A DNA stretch of 64,000 nt from Dryocola clanedunensis_A (GTDB lineage Bacteria > Pseudomonadota > Gammaproteobacteria > Enterobacterales > Enterobacteriaceae), in NCBI GenBank assembly GCA_038405435.1, contig JBBYHZ010000001.1, one strand, 5' to 3'. Below, piece by piece: positions 6,791 to 17,100 of this stretch. Each line of letters opens with the position of its first letter. The first letter of the stretch is position 1. The notes beneath the pieces were generated by a model. The model was not told the origin of the DNA and searched no databases. It saw nothing but the letters and a program-made list of their open reading frames with translations. The position numbers and the translations under genes were made by a program.

Positions 6791-7591
6791 TTACCAGCTT
6801 GCGCGCATACGTTCACGAACAAGGGCTGAGCTATGGCGATTCTTAGCATGCAGCCTGTTTTTCAGGGTGGTATCCGTGCGGGCTTCGCGAACGGCCGTCA
6901 CCAGCGCGGCGTTCACTTTGCTGAGGTCGTCTGCTTCTGGCGCCTGCGGATTAGCGATATCCAGCAGGTTTGAAAGCAGGCCGAGGGTTTCGTAGTTGCT
7001 GATGTCGTAGGCCATTGGCGGAATGGTTGCCGCCAGCTTTTCCAGCGCATCAACGGTACGCAGCGTGATGCGGGCCGCGGACTCTTTCCCCATCGCGTGG
7101 ATCATCACGCCGGAGTCGTTAAAGGCGATAAGGCGGTTTGCCTGGTAGCCGTGGGCCAGAAACGCCCCGGACATAGCCTTACCGACGATCAGCCCGATAA
7201 CCGGGTGCCCTGCCAGGCGAGCATTGGCGTAAGCCCCTGCCGCACCGGCCAGCGCCTGGTGAATACCGAAGCCCTCTTCACGACGGCCATAGGCCTGGCT
7301 CGGCACGTCGATGACCGCGACAATGGCGCGCTTCTCGGTTTTGTCCGCGTCTTCCGCGATGGTTTCGCTGACCACTTTCGCCAGCGTCCAGCCTTCCAGC
7401 AGCCCTACTTCACCGCCTGCGGCACGTGGGTAATGGTTGTTTGCATCCGGCACTACCGCGATAAAACGCGCGGCTTTACCGTCAACTTCGCCGTCAGCAA
7501 CCTGCACGGACGGGCACAGACCGGCCATGCGCGGCGCGCCTGCGGTCAGTTTGTCCAGCCAGACGGCGGCACGATTCAGTTTCTGGCTCAT
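6791..7591 (-). CDS. mdcE: Malonate decarboxylase gamma subunit
   Basis: A 266-residue carboxyltransferase-fold protein (crotonase-like). It forms with MdcD the malonyl-S-ACP decarboxylase that releases CO2 and leaves acetyl-S-ACP in the biotin-independent enzyme. Diagnostic stretches are VIDVPSQAYGRREEGFGIHQ and GHPVIGLIVGKAMSGAFLAH, the oxyanion region. Its ATG overlaps the mdcD stop as TAATG. Length agrees with Klebsiella MdcE. Confidence 0.93.
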   Translation of the reverse strand: MSQKLNRAAVWLDKLTAGAPRMAGLCPSVQVADGEVDGKAARFIAVVPDANNHYPRAAGGEVGLLEGWTLAKVVSETIAEDADKTEKRAIVAVIDVPSQAYGRREEGFGIHQALAGAAGAYANARLAGHPVIGLIVGKAMSGAFLAHGYQANRLIAFNDSGVMIHAMGKESAARITLRTVDALEKLAATIPPMAYDISNYETLGLLSNLLDIANPQAPEADDLSKVNAALVTAVREARTDTTLKNRLHAKNRHSSALVRERMRASW

Positions 7592-8421
7592 TACTGTTTC
7601 TCCCCAAAAAGCTGTTTGATCTGTTCGGCATCGGCCTGCTTGCTGGTGTCGAAGTTAGCCAGACGTTCCAGATACCACGCGTAGTTATCGGTGCGGTGCT
7701 TAGCGGGAACGCCTTTGGCGATAGCGTCGTTAACCGCCTGCTTAACCGCGTTCACGCCGTCGCCGACCAGCGCATCCACCAGGCCGCTCTGGTAGCGAAC
7801 TTCGCCACCGGTCATGCTCCAGATGAACGGACGGTCGCGGGAATCGTACTCGTCGATACCGGCTTCCTGTTCGATAACCTGCGGGCCGTTCAGACCAAGA
7901 CGCGCTTCGCGGGTCACAATCAGATAGCTGCAAAGTGCGGCGGCGATGGACATCCCACCGAAGCAGCCGACGGTCCCGGCAATCACGCCCACAACCGGGG
8001 TGTAGCGGCGCAGGTCAACAATCGCGGCGTGGATATCGGCAATTGCCGCCAGGCCAAGGTTGGCTTCCTGCAGGCGCACGCCGCCGGTTTCCAGGCAAAG
8101 AACCGCCTGGGTCGGAATGCCGTTGCGGTTGTCTTCTGCCGCCAGCTCAAGGGCCGCCGCCATTTTTGCGCCGGACACTTCGCCCATGCTGCCGCCCTGG
8201 AACGACCCTTCGATAGCAATCACTACCGCAGGGCCACCGTTGATGGTGCCTTTCGCGACAACCATGCCGTCGTCAGACTGCGGCACGATGCCCTGAGCGC
8301 CTAACCACGGGGAAACAATGCCGTCGAACGGGTCGAGCAGTTCACGGTAGCTGCCGTCGTCGAGCAGCAGACGGGCACGCTCACGCGCTTTGAGTTCGAT
8401 AAAACTGCGGTCGTCACGCAT
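7591..8421 (-). CDS. mdcD: Malonate decarboxylase beta subunit
   Basis: A 276-residue protein starting MRDDRSFIELKARERARLLL, homologous to acetyl-CoA carboxylase carboxyltransferase beta but without the zinc ribbon. It has the GG-rich active-site segments SMGEVSGAKMAAALELA and VVGVIAGTVGCFGGMSIAAA. With MdcE it decarboxylates the malonyl thioester. It overlaps mdcC by 8 nt upstream and mdcE by 1 nt downstream, consistent with stoichiometric translation. Confidence 0.93.
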   Translation of the reverse strand: MRDDRSFIELKARERARLLLDDGSYRELLDPFDGIVSPWLGAQGIVPQSDDGMVVAKGTINGGPAVVIAIEGSFQGGSMGEVSGAKMAAALELAAEDNRNGIPTQAVLCLETGGVRLQEANLGLAAIADIHAAIVDLRRYTPVVGVIAGTVGCFGGMSIAAALCSYLIVTREARLGLNGPQVIEQEAGIDEYDSRDRPFIWSMTGGEVRYQSGLVDALVGDGVNAVKQAVNDAIAKGVPAKHRTDNYAWYLERLANFDTSKQADAEQIKQLFGEKQ

Positions 8422-8713
8422 GGCTCACCTCTTCAAATACTTGTTCGATACGAATGCGGGCCACGCCCGGCGTCGCGCCAAAATCGTGGATCAGCATCTG
8501 CCCCGCAGGCAGGCTGCCGAGCGCGGCCAGGCGGCCAAACAGGGCCTGCCAGCGCTGCTCGCTGTTATCCACGGAGGTGGTGATATCGACGGTCAGCGCA
8601 TCGCCTTCGGCGGCGGTGAACAAAACTTCCATATCGCCGGAGCCAACCACGCCGGACAGCGCTTTGCCGCTGAGCGTACGGGTTGCCGGAAATGACAATG
8701 TAATGTGTTCCAT
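8414..8713 (-). CDS. mdcC: Malonate decarboxylase delta subunit (acyl carrier)
   Basis: A 99-residue acyl carrier protein unrelated to ordinary 4'-phosphopantetheine ACPs. The prosthetic group attaches through a phosphodiester to a serine, Ser25 in the Klebsiella enzyme; here residue 25 is also serine, in VVGSGDMEVLF. It carries acetyl and malonyl thioesters between MdcA, MdcH and MdcDE. It overlaps mdcD by 8 nt and starts 8 nt after mdcB. Confidence 0.93.
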   Translation of the reverse strand: MEHITLSFPATRTLSGKALSGVVGSGDMEVLFTAAEGDALTVDITTSVDNSEQRWQALFGRLAALGSLPAGQMLIHDFGATPGVARIRIEQVFEEVSHA

Positions 8714-8721
8714 AACACCCT

Positions 8722-9606
8722 CTATAAGTGTGAATGTTGCGGTAATGGGGTGACGCGAACGTCATCGCAGGCGATGCGGTCCATCAGCAGCGTGGCGGCA
8801 AGCAGGTCTGCCGCGCCGCCCGGTGAGGCGTTAAGCGCGAGCATTTGCTTATCGAGCTTTGCCAGCGCTTCGCGGCCTGCGGCCTGCGCGGTGCCACCAG
8901 CGGCCAGCACGCTTCGCGCGCCGTTCTGCATCGTCTCAAGCCCTTCGAGCCCCGCGCGGGACAGCACGCAGGTATCGCTAAGCGACGTCATGATGGCCAT
9001 CAGCGCATCAAGACGGGCCTGCTGCTCGGTGGCACCAGCTTCGCGACTGCGGCGTAGCTGCGGCAGGGCCAGACGCATAACGTGCGGGAAGCCCTGCTGC
9101 GCTTCTTCGCGTGCGCCGGGAACCTGATAACGCCTTGTGGCGCGTAACCCCTTACTGAAAATTTTTGGTGCCGTGCTGTCGGGTAAACCGGCGAGCTTCG
9201 CCGCGCTCGCGGCTATCTCTTCGCTGCTGCCTTCCATGCCGTGCATGGCGGCGGCAGACACCAGTAAACCCAGCGCCCAGATAGCCCCCCGGTGAGTGTT
9301 CACTCCGCCGGTGGCCTCCATCATCTGCGCTTCGCCTTCGCGGCCTAAGCGGCCAACCAGCTGACGCAGGGCGATATCCGCCGGGCGCTTCCAGCTTTGC
9401 AGCGCCAGCGCATGAAACGTCGGGGAGAGGCTGTGCGCCGAGCGCTCCATCAGGCTTAGCGTTAAGTCGTGATGGGCACCGTTTCCCCGGCTGTCCACAA
9501 GACCGGGCTTCGGGCTTAAACGTGCTTCTTCAATCATGCTTTGGGTGGCAACCCTTGCAAGCCATTGCGCGCTGCCCTCAACCCCAGTCTGTGGCTGTAG
9601 TTTCAT
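8722..9606 (-). CDS. mdcB: Triphosphoribosyl-dephospho-CoA synthase
   Basis: A 294-residue CitG-family enzyme that makes 2'-(5''-triphosphoribosyl)-3'-dephospho-CoA from ATP and dephospho-CoA, the precursor of the MdcC prosthetic group. Conserved features include ARLSPKPGLVDSRGNGAHHD near the N-terminus and TGGVNTHRGAIWALG in the middle. ATG at 9606 is chosen because it overlaps the mdcA stop as TAATG; an upstream in-frame start at 9654 would lie deep inside mdcA. Confidence 0.92.
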   Translation of the reverse strand: MKLQPQTGVEGSAQWLARVATQSMIEEARLSPKPGLVDSRGNGAHHDLTLSLMERSAHSLSPTFHALALQSWKRPADIALRQLVGRLGREGEAQMMEATGGVNTHRGAIWALGLLVSAAAMHGMEGSSEEIAASAAKLAGLPDSTAPKIFSKGLRATRRYQVPGAREEAQQGFPHVMRLALPQLRRSREAGATEQQARLDALMAIMTSLSDTCVLSRAGLEGLETMQNGARSVLAAGGTAQAAGREALAKLDKQMLALNASPGGAADLLAATLLMDRIACDDVRVTPLPQHSHL

Positions 9607-11261
9607 TACCAGCTCCGGAATTTCGCAGGTGGGTTGTACAGGCCGTCGGACCACTCAACGAGATCCGCCACGCTGCTGGCTGCCAGCAGGGAACGGGTCG
9701 CGTCGCTGCGGCGAATGCCCATATCTTCCGGGAAGACCACTTTGCCGCTCTGGCGCAGCTGGGCGACACGTTTAGCGTCAACGCCCAGGCCGATGTCGGT
9801 GATCCCGGCCACGGAAGCGACCATTGCGCGGCGCTCTTCCATGCTTTCAGCACGATAGAGATACGCGATGCCTTCTTCGGTCAGCACGTGGGTGACGTCA
9901 TCGCCGTAAATCATCACCGGCGCTAAAGGCATGCCGGAGGATTTCGCCACGTCCAGCGCGTCGAGTTTTTCCACAAACGTTGGCTTAACGCCCGCCTGGA
10001 AGGTTTCGACCATCTGCACAACGAGCTTACGACCGCGCTCCATCATGTCTGGTTTGTTCTGCATCGCGAGCCAGGCTGGCGTTGCGTGACGACGACCGTG
10101 CGGGTCGTGGCCCATGTTTGGCGCGCCGCCGAAACCGGACAGGCGACCGCGGGTTACCGTGGAGGAGTTGGCAAAGCCGTCAACCTGCAGGGTAGAGCCG
10201 ATGAACATATCCACCGCGTACTGACCTGCCAGCTGGCACATCGCACGGTTGGAGCGCATGGAGCCGTCGGCACCGGTAAAGAAGATGTCCGGGCGGGCGC
10301 GGATGTACTCTTCCATGCCCAGCTCGCCGCCGAAGCAGTGCACGCTTTCTACCCAGCCGCTTTCGATTGCCGGGATCAGCGTCGGATGCGGATTCAGCGT
10401 CCAGTGTTTACAGATTTTGCCCTTCAGGCCCAGCTGTTCGCCGTAGGTTGGCAGCAGCAGCTCGATGGCGGCGGTGTTGAAGCCGATACCGTGGTTCAGC
10501 GACTGCACCTGGTGCTCCGCGTAGATGCCCTTAATCGCCATCATCGCCATCAGGATGTGTTCCTGCTTGATCAGGCGCGGGTCGCGGGTAAACAGCGGTT
10601 CGATAAAGAACGGCTTGTCGGCAACAACCACATAGTCAATCCACGAACCAGGGATGTCCACGCGAGGCAGATCGCATTCGTCGTCAACCAGTTCATTAAC
10701 CTGGGCGATAACGATGCCGTCGTGGAACGCGGCGGCTTCAACCAGGGCCGGGGTATCTTCGGTGCTGGCGCCCGTATAGAGGTTACCTTTGCGGTCGGCC
10801 TTGAAGCCGGCAATCAGCGCCACGTTTGGCGACAGGTCCACATACAGACGGGAGTAAAGTTCGATATAGGTATGGATGGCGCCAATCTCGAGCTGGCCGT
10901 CTTCAAGCAGCTGCGAAATGCGCAGGCTCTGGGTGCCCGAGAAAGCAAAATCAAGCTTGCGTGCGATGCCTTTTTCAAAGATATCAAGGTGCTCGCTGCG
11001 CCCTACGCTCGGCATGATCATATGCAGGTCGTGGACTTTCGACGGGCTGACTTCCGCCAGCATGCGGGAAAGGAAATCCGCCTGCTTCTGGTTGTTCCCT
11101 TCAAGTACCACGCGATCGCCCGGGGCAATCAGTCGTTCCAGCATATCGACAAGGCCTTCAGTCGGAAGAACCTTGCCCTGCACGTTGGTGGAAGCCATGC
11201 GCCGCTGCTTCTCTAAGCGGCGTGAATTCCACACTCGTGCTGGCTTTTGGGAAGCCTTCAT
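9606..11261 (-). CDS. mdcA: Malonate decarboxylase alpha subunit (acetyl-S-ACP:malonate ACP transferase)
   Basis: A 551-residue CoA-transferase family protein, equal to the Klebsiella length when ATG at 11261 is used; a perfect AGGAGG lies just upstream, so the longer form from 11288 is rejected. It exchanges acetyl for malonate on the carrier. Typical stretches are LPTEGLVDMLERLIAPGDRV near the N-terminus and GFGGAPNMGHDPHGRRHATP in the centre. It is the first gene of the mdc operon. Confidence 0.94.
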   Translation of the reverse strand: MKASQKPARVWNSRRLEKQRRMASTNVQGKVLPTEGLVDMLERLIAPGDRVVLEGNNQKQADFLSRMLAEVSPSKVHDLHMIMPSVGRSEHLDIFEKGIARKLDFAFSGTQSLRISQLLEDGQLEIGAIHTYIELYSRLYVDLSPNVALIAGFKADRKGNLYTGASTEDTPALVEAAAFHDGIVIAQVNELVDDECDLPRVDIPGSWIDYVVVADKPFFIEPLFTRDPRLIKQEHILMAMMAIKGIYAEHQVQSLNHGIGFNTAAIELLLPTYGEQLGLKGKICKHWTLNPHPTLIPAIESGWVESVHCFGGELGMEEYIRARPDIFFTGADGSMRSNRAMCQLAGQYAVDMFIGSTLQVDGFANSSTVTRGRLSGFGGAPNMGHDPHGRRHATPAWLAMQNKPDMMERGRKLVVQMVETFQAGVKPTFVEKLDALDVAKSSGMPLAPVMIYGDDVTHVLTEEGIAYLYRAESMEERRAMVASVAGITDIGLGVDAKRVAQLRQSGKVVFPEDMGIRRSDATRSLLAASSVADLVEWSDGLYNPPAKFRSW

Positions 11262-11322
11262 TATTAACCTCCTGATTGAGCTCATCATTTTGATTTGCTT
11301 TAGTCTGATTAAATTGTGCGCT

Positions 11323-11337
11323 TACCTCTTTAGGGTA
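11323..11337. promoter_or_regulatory. Candidate MdcR-type dyad in mdc leader
   Basis: TACC-TCTTTAG-GGTA is a T-N13-A dyad of LysR type, 62-76 bp upstream of the mdcA ATG. A possible promoter (TTGCTA, 18 nt, TAATAA on the minus strand, about 11365-11395) lies further up. If both were right the dyad would be downstream of that promoter, so the assignment is tentative. Confidence 0.3.
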
Positions 11338-11430
11338 TCAATTAAGGTCACGGGCGGATTATTAGCCTGAGAGTAATAATCATAGCAACGATTTGCGATC
11401 GGGTCGGATGGCGGTCTGGAGGAAGATGGA

Positions 11431-13539
11431 CTAGCGGGAAGGTAGAAAAGTGCGTCTGACTACCGCCCCCTGCGTAGGTACAACTTCAAGCTCATCGTTC
11501 TCAAACTGTAAGCTGAAGGGCAAACTGGACGTATCTACCGTTAATTCGTTCACGCGCCACGGGGTCAGATAGCTGACCAGCAGTTCGCCGCGTGCGTTAG
11601 TCGTGGTGCCAAACTGATTGTAAAAACTCACCCCCGGCGTCTGGGGAACGTCGACGAGAGCCACGGTTTCATCCAGCTGTTGCCCGGCGGTTAACCCACC
11701 GCTGTGCAGCAATAAACTGCCGCTCAGATCCGCATGATAATCCCGCTGCCGACCGTTGCGCGTCAGGCCAACACTGGCTTCGCCCGCGTTGTACTGGTAT
11801 CCCGTGCTCATTTTCAGCTCGTCGTTACCGTGCTCCTGATGCTGCGCGGTGACGTCGTAGCGTAAACTATAGTCACTCAGCGCCGAGCCGTAGAGATTTA
11901 CGCCGTGCGTCGCGCTGTTCCTGCTGTCCAGCTCGGAAACGTAGCCGACGTTAACCGTGTGTCCTGCCGCCGAGAACGGCACGCTGATGTTCAGGCCCAT
12001 TACGGTTTCAGCGGGATACTCCTGATACTGATTTCTGTCGACCGCAAGGCTGATGTCAATTTCCTGCCAGCGCGTGTTCAGGCTAAGGCTCAGATTCTGG
12101 CTGCTGGCGTGGCGCCTGCGGGAATGCGTCCAGTTCCAGGAGATGGCCAGCGTGGAGTCCTCGTTAAAACTCTGGTTAATCTCAAGCTGGCCGCGCGCTG
12201 CCCTGCTGGTCGTGTCATCGTCCCAGCCGTAGCGAAGCGTGTCGGCACGGTTAATTTTCTCTTCGAAGGTTCGATACTGGCTGCCGTGGGGATACCCTTG
12301 CAGCTGGGCATTGAGGTGCGTCTGGGTGGTGAAAAAGGCCTTTGCATAACGAAGCCGCCAGGCCATCCCCCTGCTTTTTACCCCCTGTTGGGTATATTGC
12401 GCATGGCTGAGATCCGCAGAAAGCGCTCCCCAGGCATAAAAGTTCTGCCCGACCCCGGCGACCTGGCTTATGTAATCCTCACCCTGCTGCCATCCGGCAA
12501 ACAGCGTTGTGCCAGAGGCTACGCCCCAGGAAAAGGTGGACTGGGCAAACCGGTCTTTATCGCTCTCGGTGCCGTGATAGGGCTTATAGCGCCCGGCCGC
12601 CAGCTCGTAGCTGACAATCCCCTGCCCCGTTAGATTGGGCATGACCGACCAGGGTAAAATGCGCGTTCTCTCGGTGCCGTCGCTCTCCTGCACCGTCAGC
12701 TCCAGGTCGCCCTGAGGATCGGGAGGGTAAAAGTCCTGAATCGTAAAAGCGCCCGGCTGGACGTGCAGGCGATAAACCCGCTGCCCGTTCTGATGAATAG
12801 TCACTTCAGCCTCGCTGCGCGCATAGCCCGTAATCCAGGGAGAGGAAGGTCGCCAGCTGTCCGGATACATCGCCTCATCGCTGGCGATAGACGCACCGCG
12901 AAAAGTGAAGCCGTCAAACATCGCGCTGGAGGTTGTTCCGTCACCCAGAGTCATCCGCGCCCGAAGCGAGCGGATGCTGCGCCACAGAGACGCGGAGCGG
13001 GTATAAGAACCCTGCTTGTCCGCCCGATCGCGCCAGAAAGTGTTCTGATAGCGCAGCCGCCAGGCGCCTATATTCAGGCCATTATCCAGCTCAAGCGTGG
13101 CGTCGGTCCCCGCCTTCTCCCCGCTATATTGCGCACTCTTTTTATCGGCATCGAGACGGTAATTTGTAAACAGCGCGGGAATACCGTCGTCCCAGCGGCT
13201 GGTCGTCACCCCGTTTTCCTGTGGGGCTATTGCTTCCTCAGGAAAGAGTAAGGTAAGTAACCCCGCCGACTCCCGATACCATGACTGAAAACCAAAGCGT
13301 TCCGCTGACCCCTTCGTCAGGCAGCCCTGTTCGCCAAAGCTAAGCCGCTTCAGCACATTCTGGCGGATACCCCACTCCTCTAACAGAGGGCGAGTCAAGC
13401 AGGGTGACCCCTGAGAAAAAGTCAGGGAAACGGCGCCCTTATAGACGTTATTGAGGATTATCCAGGTTTTATCAGCGCCCCGTGCAGGCAGGATGAGTGA
13501 ACTGAAGAGGAACGACAGCAAAAAGGCGAGGCGTAACAT
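11431..13539 (-). CDS. Orphan fimbrial outer-membrane usher, C-terminally short
   Basis: About 702 residues from ATG at 13539 (signal peptide MLRLAFLLSFLFSSLILPARG). It matches FimD/PapC ushers: an N-terminal domain, the barrel segment DGFTFRGASIASDEAMYPDS, a plug region (YRLHVQPGAFTIQDFYPPDP) and barrel repeats such as LAISWNWTHSRRRHASSQNL. It stops after ELEVVPTQGAVVRRTFL, the point where ushers normally continue with a C-terminal plug-binding domain of roughly 80-100 residues. No chaperone, pilin or adhesin gene is nearby. It starts just beyond the terminator of the upstream gene and has no clear ribosome site, so it may be poorly expressed or a decaying remnant. Confidence 0.75.
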   Translation of the reverse strand: MLRLAFLLSFLFSSLILPARGADKTWIILNNVYKGAVSLTFSQGSPCLTRPLLEEWGIRQNVLKRLSFGEQGCLTKGSAERFGFQSWYRESAGLLTLLFPEEAIAPQENGVTTSRWDDGIPALFTNYRLDADKKSAQYSGEKAGTDATLELDNGLNIGAWRLRYQNTFWRDRADKQGSYTRSASLWRSIRSLRARMTLGDGTTSSAMFDGFTFRGASIASDEAMYPDSWRPSSPWITGYARSEAEVTIHQNGQRVYRLHVQPGAFTIQDFYPPDPQGDLELTVQESDGTERTRILPWSVMPNLTGQGIVSYELAAGRYKPYHGTESDKDRFAQSTFSWGVASGTTLFAGWQQGEDYISQVAGVGQNFYAWGALSADLSHAQYTQQGVKSRGMAWRLRYAKAFFTTQTHLNAQLQGYPHGSQYRTFEEKINRADTLRYGWDDDTTSRAARGQLEINQSFNEDSTLAISWNWTHSRRRHASSQNLSLSLNTRWQEIDISLAVDRNQYQEYPAETVMGLNISVPFSAAGHTVNVGYVSELDSRNSATHGVNLYGSALSDYSLRYDVTAQHQEHGNDELKMSTGYQYNAGEASVGLTRNGRQRDYHADLSGSLLLHSGGLTAGQQLDETVALVDVPQTPGVSFYNQFGTTTNARGELLVSYLTPWRVNELTVDTSSLPFSLQFENDELEVVPTQGAVVRRTFLPSR

Positions 13540-13551
13540 GGGATTACTATG

Positions 13552-13585
13552 CAAAAAAGCAAAAGCGGGCACCCCTGCTTTTGCT
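13552..13585 (-). terminator. Rho-independent terminator after DUF1090 gene
   Basis: Read on the minus strand, AGCAAAAGC with AGGGG pairs with CCCGCTTTTGCT and is followed by TTTTTT. It lies 13 nt after the DUF1090 stop and 12 nt before the usher ATG, separating the two. Confidence 0.85.
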
Positions 13586-13597
13586 TAACGCTGATGC

Positions 13598-14026
13598 TTA
13601 TTTTTGCAGCTTAGCAAGTTCAGCACGCGCCTGGCTCAGCTCCTGCTGAACTTCGCGCAGGTCGGCCTGCTTTTCAGCCAGCTTCTTCTGATATTTAGCG
13701 ATTTTTTTCTGGTCGCCTTTAGCCTGCGCCTGCTTTAAATCAGCCTGAACTTCGCTGACGTCGTCGCGCTTCTCGGCCACTTTTTTCTCAAGCTTGCTGA
13801 CTTTTTTCTGCGCGTCGGCCAGCACGCTGCCGTTGGTGCAATGCGCCTTCACTTCTGCCAGCGCTTTTTTCAGGCCAGCAACTTTCTGCGTGTTGCCGTA
13901 TTGCTGAGCGATAGAGATCTCTTTTTGCAGCGCTGCGCTTTTGTCAGCGCATGACTCAGCCGCATGAGCCGCATTAAAGGCACCAGCAGAAAGCATCAGA
14001 GTTAAAACGGTTGCGAACTTTTTCAT
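13598..14026 (-). CDS. DUF1090 periplasmic protein, YqjC-like
   Basis: A 142-residue exported protein with signal peptide MKKFATVLTLMLSAGAFNAA ending AHA. Then comes the DUF1090 core with two cysteines (ESCADK, KAHCTNG), and a long lysine/glutamate-rich coiled coil (KLEKKVAEKRDDVSEVQADL). It resembles E. coli YqjC, a periplasmic protein of unknown function. An AGGAGAAG site precedes the ATG, and the gene has its own terminator. It lies between the phosphorelay genes and the usher; a functional link to either is not shown. Confidence 0.85.
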   Translation of the reverse strand: MKKFATVLTLMLSAGAFNAAHAAESCADKSAALQKEISIAQQYGNTQKVAGLKKALAEVKAHCTNGSVLADAQKKVSKLEKKVAEKRDDVSEVQADLKQAQAKGDQKKIAKYQKKLAEKQADLREVQQELSQARAELAKLQK

Positions 14027-14146
14027 GAACTTCTCCTTTGTTTATAAACGGCCTGCGGTTGCCGGGCCGTATCCTGTTAACAAAAGAGTAAGCTCCCCGC
14101 GCGACGTTTACGACGCGCCCCGGACTTCAGTTTCCTGTAGGACGTT

Positions 14147-17100
14147 CTACAGCGCCTGTAGTCTCTCTTTAAGCGCCTGATGTAGGGCGGTCAGCGCCGC
14201 CTCAAGCTCAGCCATTTCTTCCGGCTCACTTTGCTCTTCCAGCCTGATACACAGCGCCTCTATAGCCGGGACGCCCAGCAGCTGAAGCCCGCCACGGAGG
14301 CGATGTAAACGAGACTGTCTCTCTGCTGCGTCGCCCTGCCTGAACCAGCGCAATACCTCTTCAAGCTCATCGAGCTGCAGGCGCAGAAAAGCTTTCCCGT
14401 TTTCGCCTGCCAGCAACGCGGGGGGAAGCTTAATGGAAGGAAGTGTGACTGCGGAGTCATGGACAAAAGCCAGATTTTTAAGGCTCTCAGCCAGCTGTGC
14501 GAGCGTAACGGGTTTAAACAAACATGTCGTCATTCCGGCATCGATTGCCGCTTCACGCGTGCTGCCCCGCGCGTCCGCCGTCAGGCCAATCAGAGAGAGT
14601 TCTGGCTCGCGTTCTCGCAGCACTGCCGCCAGCTCAAATCCATCCGTGCCGGGCATGTTGCAATCGGTGATGACTAAATCGACCCTATGCTGCTCAAGGT
14701 AGCGTAACGCTTCAGAGGCCCCGGCAAAGCACAGGGGCCGGTGCCCCAGATGCAGCAGCTGATGTTCAAGCAGCATTCTGCCAGCGCCGTTGTCATCCAC
14801 CACCACAATGCGCAGAGAAACGTTTTGCTGCATACCCTCATGTTGAGCTTTGGGAATAGAGTCCGGTAGCGACGAGAGACGGGATAATCGCAGGCTTACC
14901 GCTACCTGCGTTCCCTTCTTTGGCTGGCTGGTGAGGGTTATTTTGCCGCCCATCATCTCCGCGAGCCTGCGGCTGATATAAAGCCCTAATCCACCTCCTT
15001 GCCCCACCTGCCCCTGAGAAAACGGCTGGAATAAACGCTGCTGAACCTCATCATCTATCCCCTGCCCGGTATCCTCTACTTCCAGACGCACGTTAACCGT
15101 ATTGCTGGATTCCTCATGGTGATGAATCGCCCGCAGCGTCACGCTGCCCGAGGAGGTGAATTTAATCGCGTTGCTTAAAAGATTCGAAACTATCTGGCGG
15201 AGCCGCAGCGGGTCGACAAGCACCTCCCTGTCCAGTTCGCTGTCTATTTCCAGGTGAAAAGCCAGCCCTTTTTGCCCCGCGATGCCCTCAAACAGAACGG
15301 CAACGGACTCAAGTAAAGCGAGCAGCGACGTCCTTTGCGGGTAAAGCACCAGCCTGTCGGCCTCAATGCGCGACACGTCCAGAATATTGCCAATCAGCGC
15401 CAGCAGCGACTGTCCTCCCTGCCAGGCAACCTGAATACGCTGCTGATTTTGCTGGGTATCCTGAGGCCTGGACATCACCAGCTCCAGCAAACCGATCATG
15501 GCGCTGACCGGCGTTCGCACCTCATGGCTCATGGTTGCCAGATACTGAGTTTTAATCTGGCTTACGTTTTCAGCCTGACTTTTCTCCCGAGTTATTTTCC
15601 GTAGCCTGCTTCGCAAAATGGCTATGCGCCAGCCACCGGCAGCGGCCAGCAAAGCAAAAAAGAGCAGCAGCGATATCCATAGCCCTTTATATGCCAGCAG
15701 AGGATTAGTCTGCGTCACGGCCAGCTTGTTACCTCTGCCGCCGTTGCGGGTGATGGCATGGAGGTCTTCGGGAGGAATATTGATTAGCGCTTTATTGAGG
15801 ATCATGACCAGCGGATACAAACGCCTGGAGGAGCCAAACGAAAAGCGCATCGGCGCGGTATCCACGCTGCCGAGGATTTTCAAACCGGCGTACTCATCGG
15901 CAAGGAGCCAGTCGTTTGCGACGATCAGCGGCATAATCATCATGTCGCTTTTGCCGTCCAGGACACGCTTAAGGCCCGCGCGCCAGTTATCAACGTTGAT
16001 AATCTCTTCGTCGCTATGCCTTTCAAGCCAGTCTGTAGGCGCCTGGGCAAGCTGGGTAACAATGCGTGTCGGCTGCAGGCCTGGCGGAGGATTTTTTTTG
16101 CCGACCATCACCCAGGAGTTATACAGCCAGGTGCGCGTCGTCAGCAGGTTATGCCGCCAGATGCTGGTCTGAACAGCGCCCGCCACAATATCGCTTTTAT
16201 CGTTCTCCACCGCCTTAAGCGCGGCTTCAAAGCTGGGATACGGCTGAATATCGAAGATCAATCCGGTGCGCAAGCGCAGCGCGGTAAGAATATCCGCAAT
16301 AATGCCGCGCATCTGGCCCGAGGCGTTAAACCAGGAGAGAGGATTATTCTCTGCAATTACGGCGACGCGAATATGGCGATGCTCCGCAACCCACTTCTTT
16401 TCAAGCGTGGTAAAAACCGGTCGCTGTTCCCCGAGCGAAAGAGGGATACCGCCGTTCCAGCGCCGATGAATCTCAATCGACACGCTTTCTGGTAAAGCCC
16501 CGAGCAGCCGATCGATCGCCGCAATCCACTGCTTTTGTTCTGGTAAAGCCGCTAAAGAGAAGCCTTCGGTCGCCAGCGGCACAGGGATCGGACGTGAGGA
16601 TAAATTACTTAAATTTGACTGGCTTATCAGATACTGGACCGTTGTGGCATCGCAGATAAACAGATCGATATGGCGAAATGCCAGCGCTTCGAGCGCGTGA
16701 CGGCTGGAAGAGAAAGCCTCCAGCCGTGCGGAAGGATAGTGCGCAAGCACCGCCTGCCTGTCGTACTGCGGGCAGATAGCAATGCTTTGCTCGCCCTGAA
16801 GCCTTGGCGCGTCCATGTTGCTCACTTCCACCGGCCGGTTTTTACTGTAAGGCTGGCTCAGCACCAGGCCGGCCAGCCGCTGGCTGCTACCCGCCTGGGC
16901 CATAACGTCAGCTTCTCCTTTCACCAGCGCGGCTAACGCTGCGTCATAGCTGTCAAAGCGTAGCACCTCAATCTCAACGTTAAGATTGGTGCCGATAACG
17001 CCGATAAAATCGGCGTTAATGCCGCCATAATCGCTTAACCCGGTGGTAATGTCATAGGGCGGGGACATCGGTAACCAGACGGCGAGCCGCAGCTTTCTGT

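Noticed and set aside
10086..11216. Plus-strand open frame opposite mdcA
   Set aside because: Antisense shadow; mdcA has full family motifs and a perfect ribosome site.
14049..14073. Hairpin CGGCC...GGCCG between the hybrid kinase and DUF1090 genes as a terminator
   Set aside because: The 5-bp stem is weak and the following TTTATAA is not a T run; kept as undecided, not listed.
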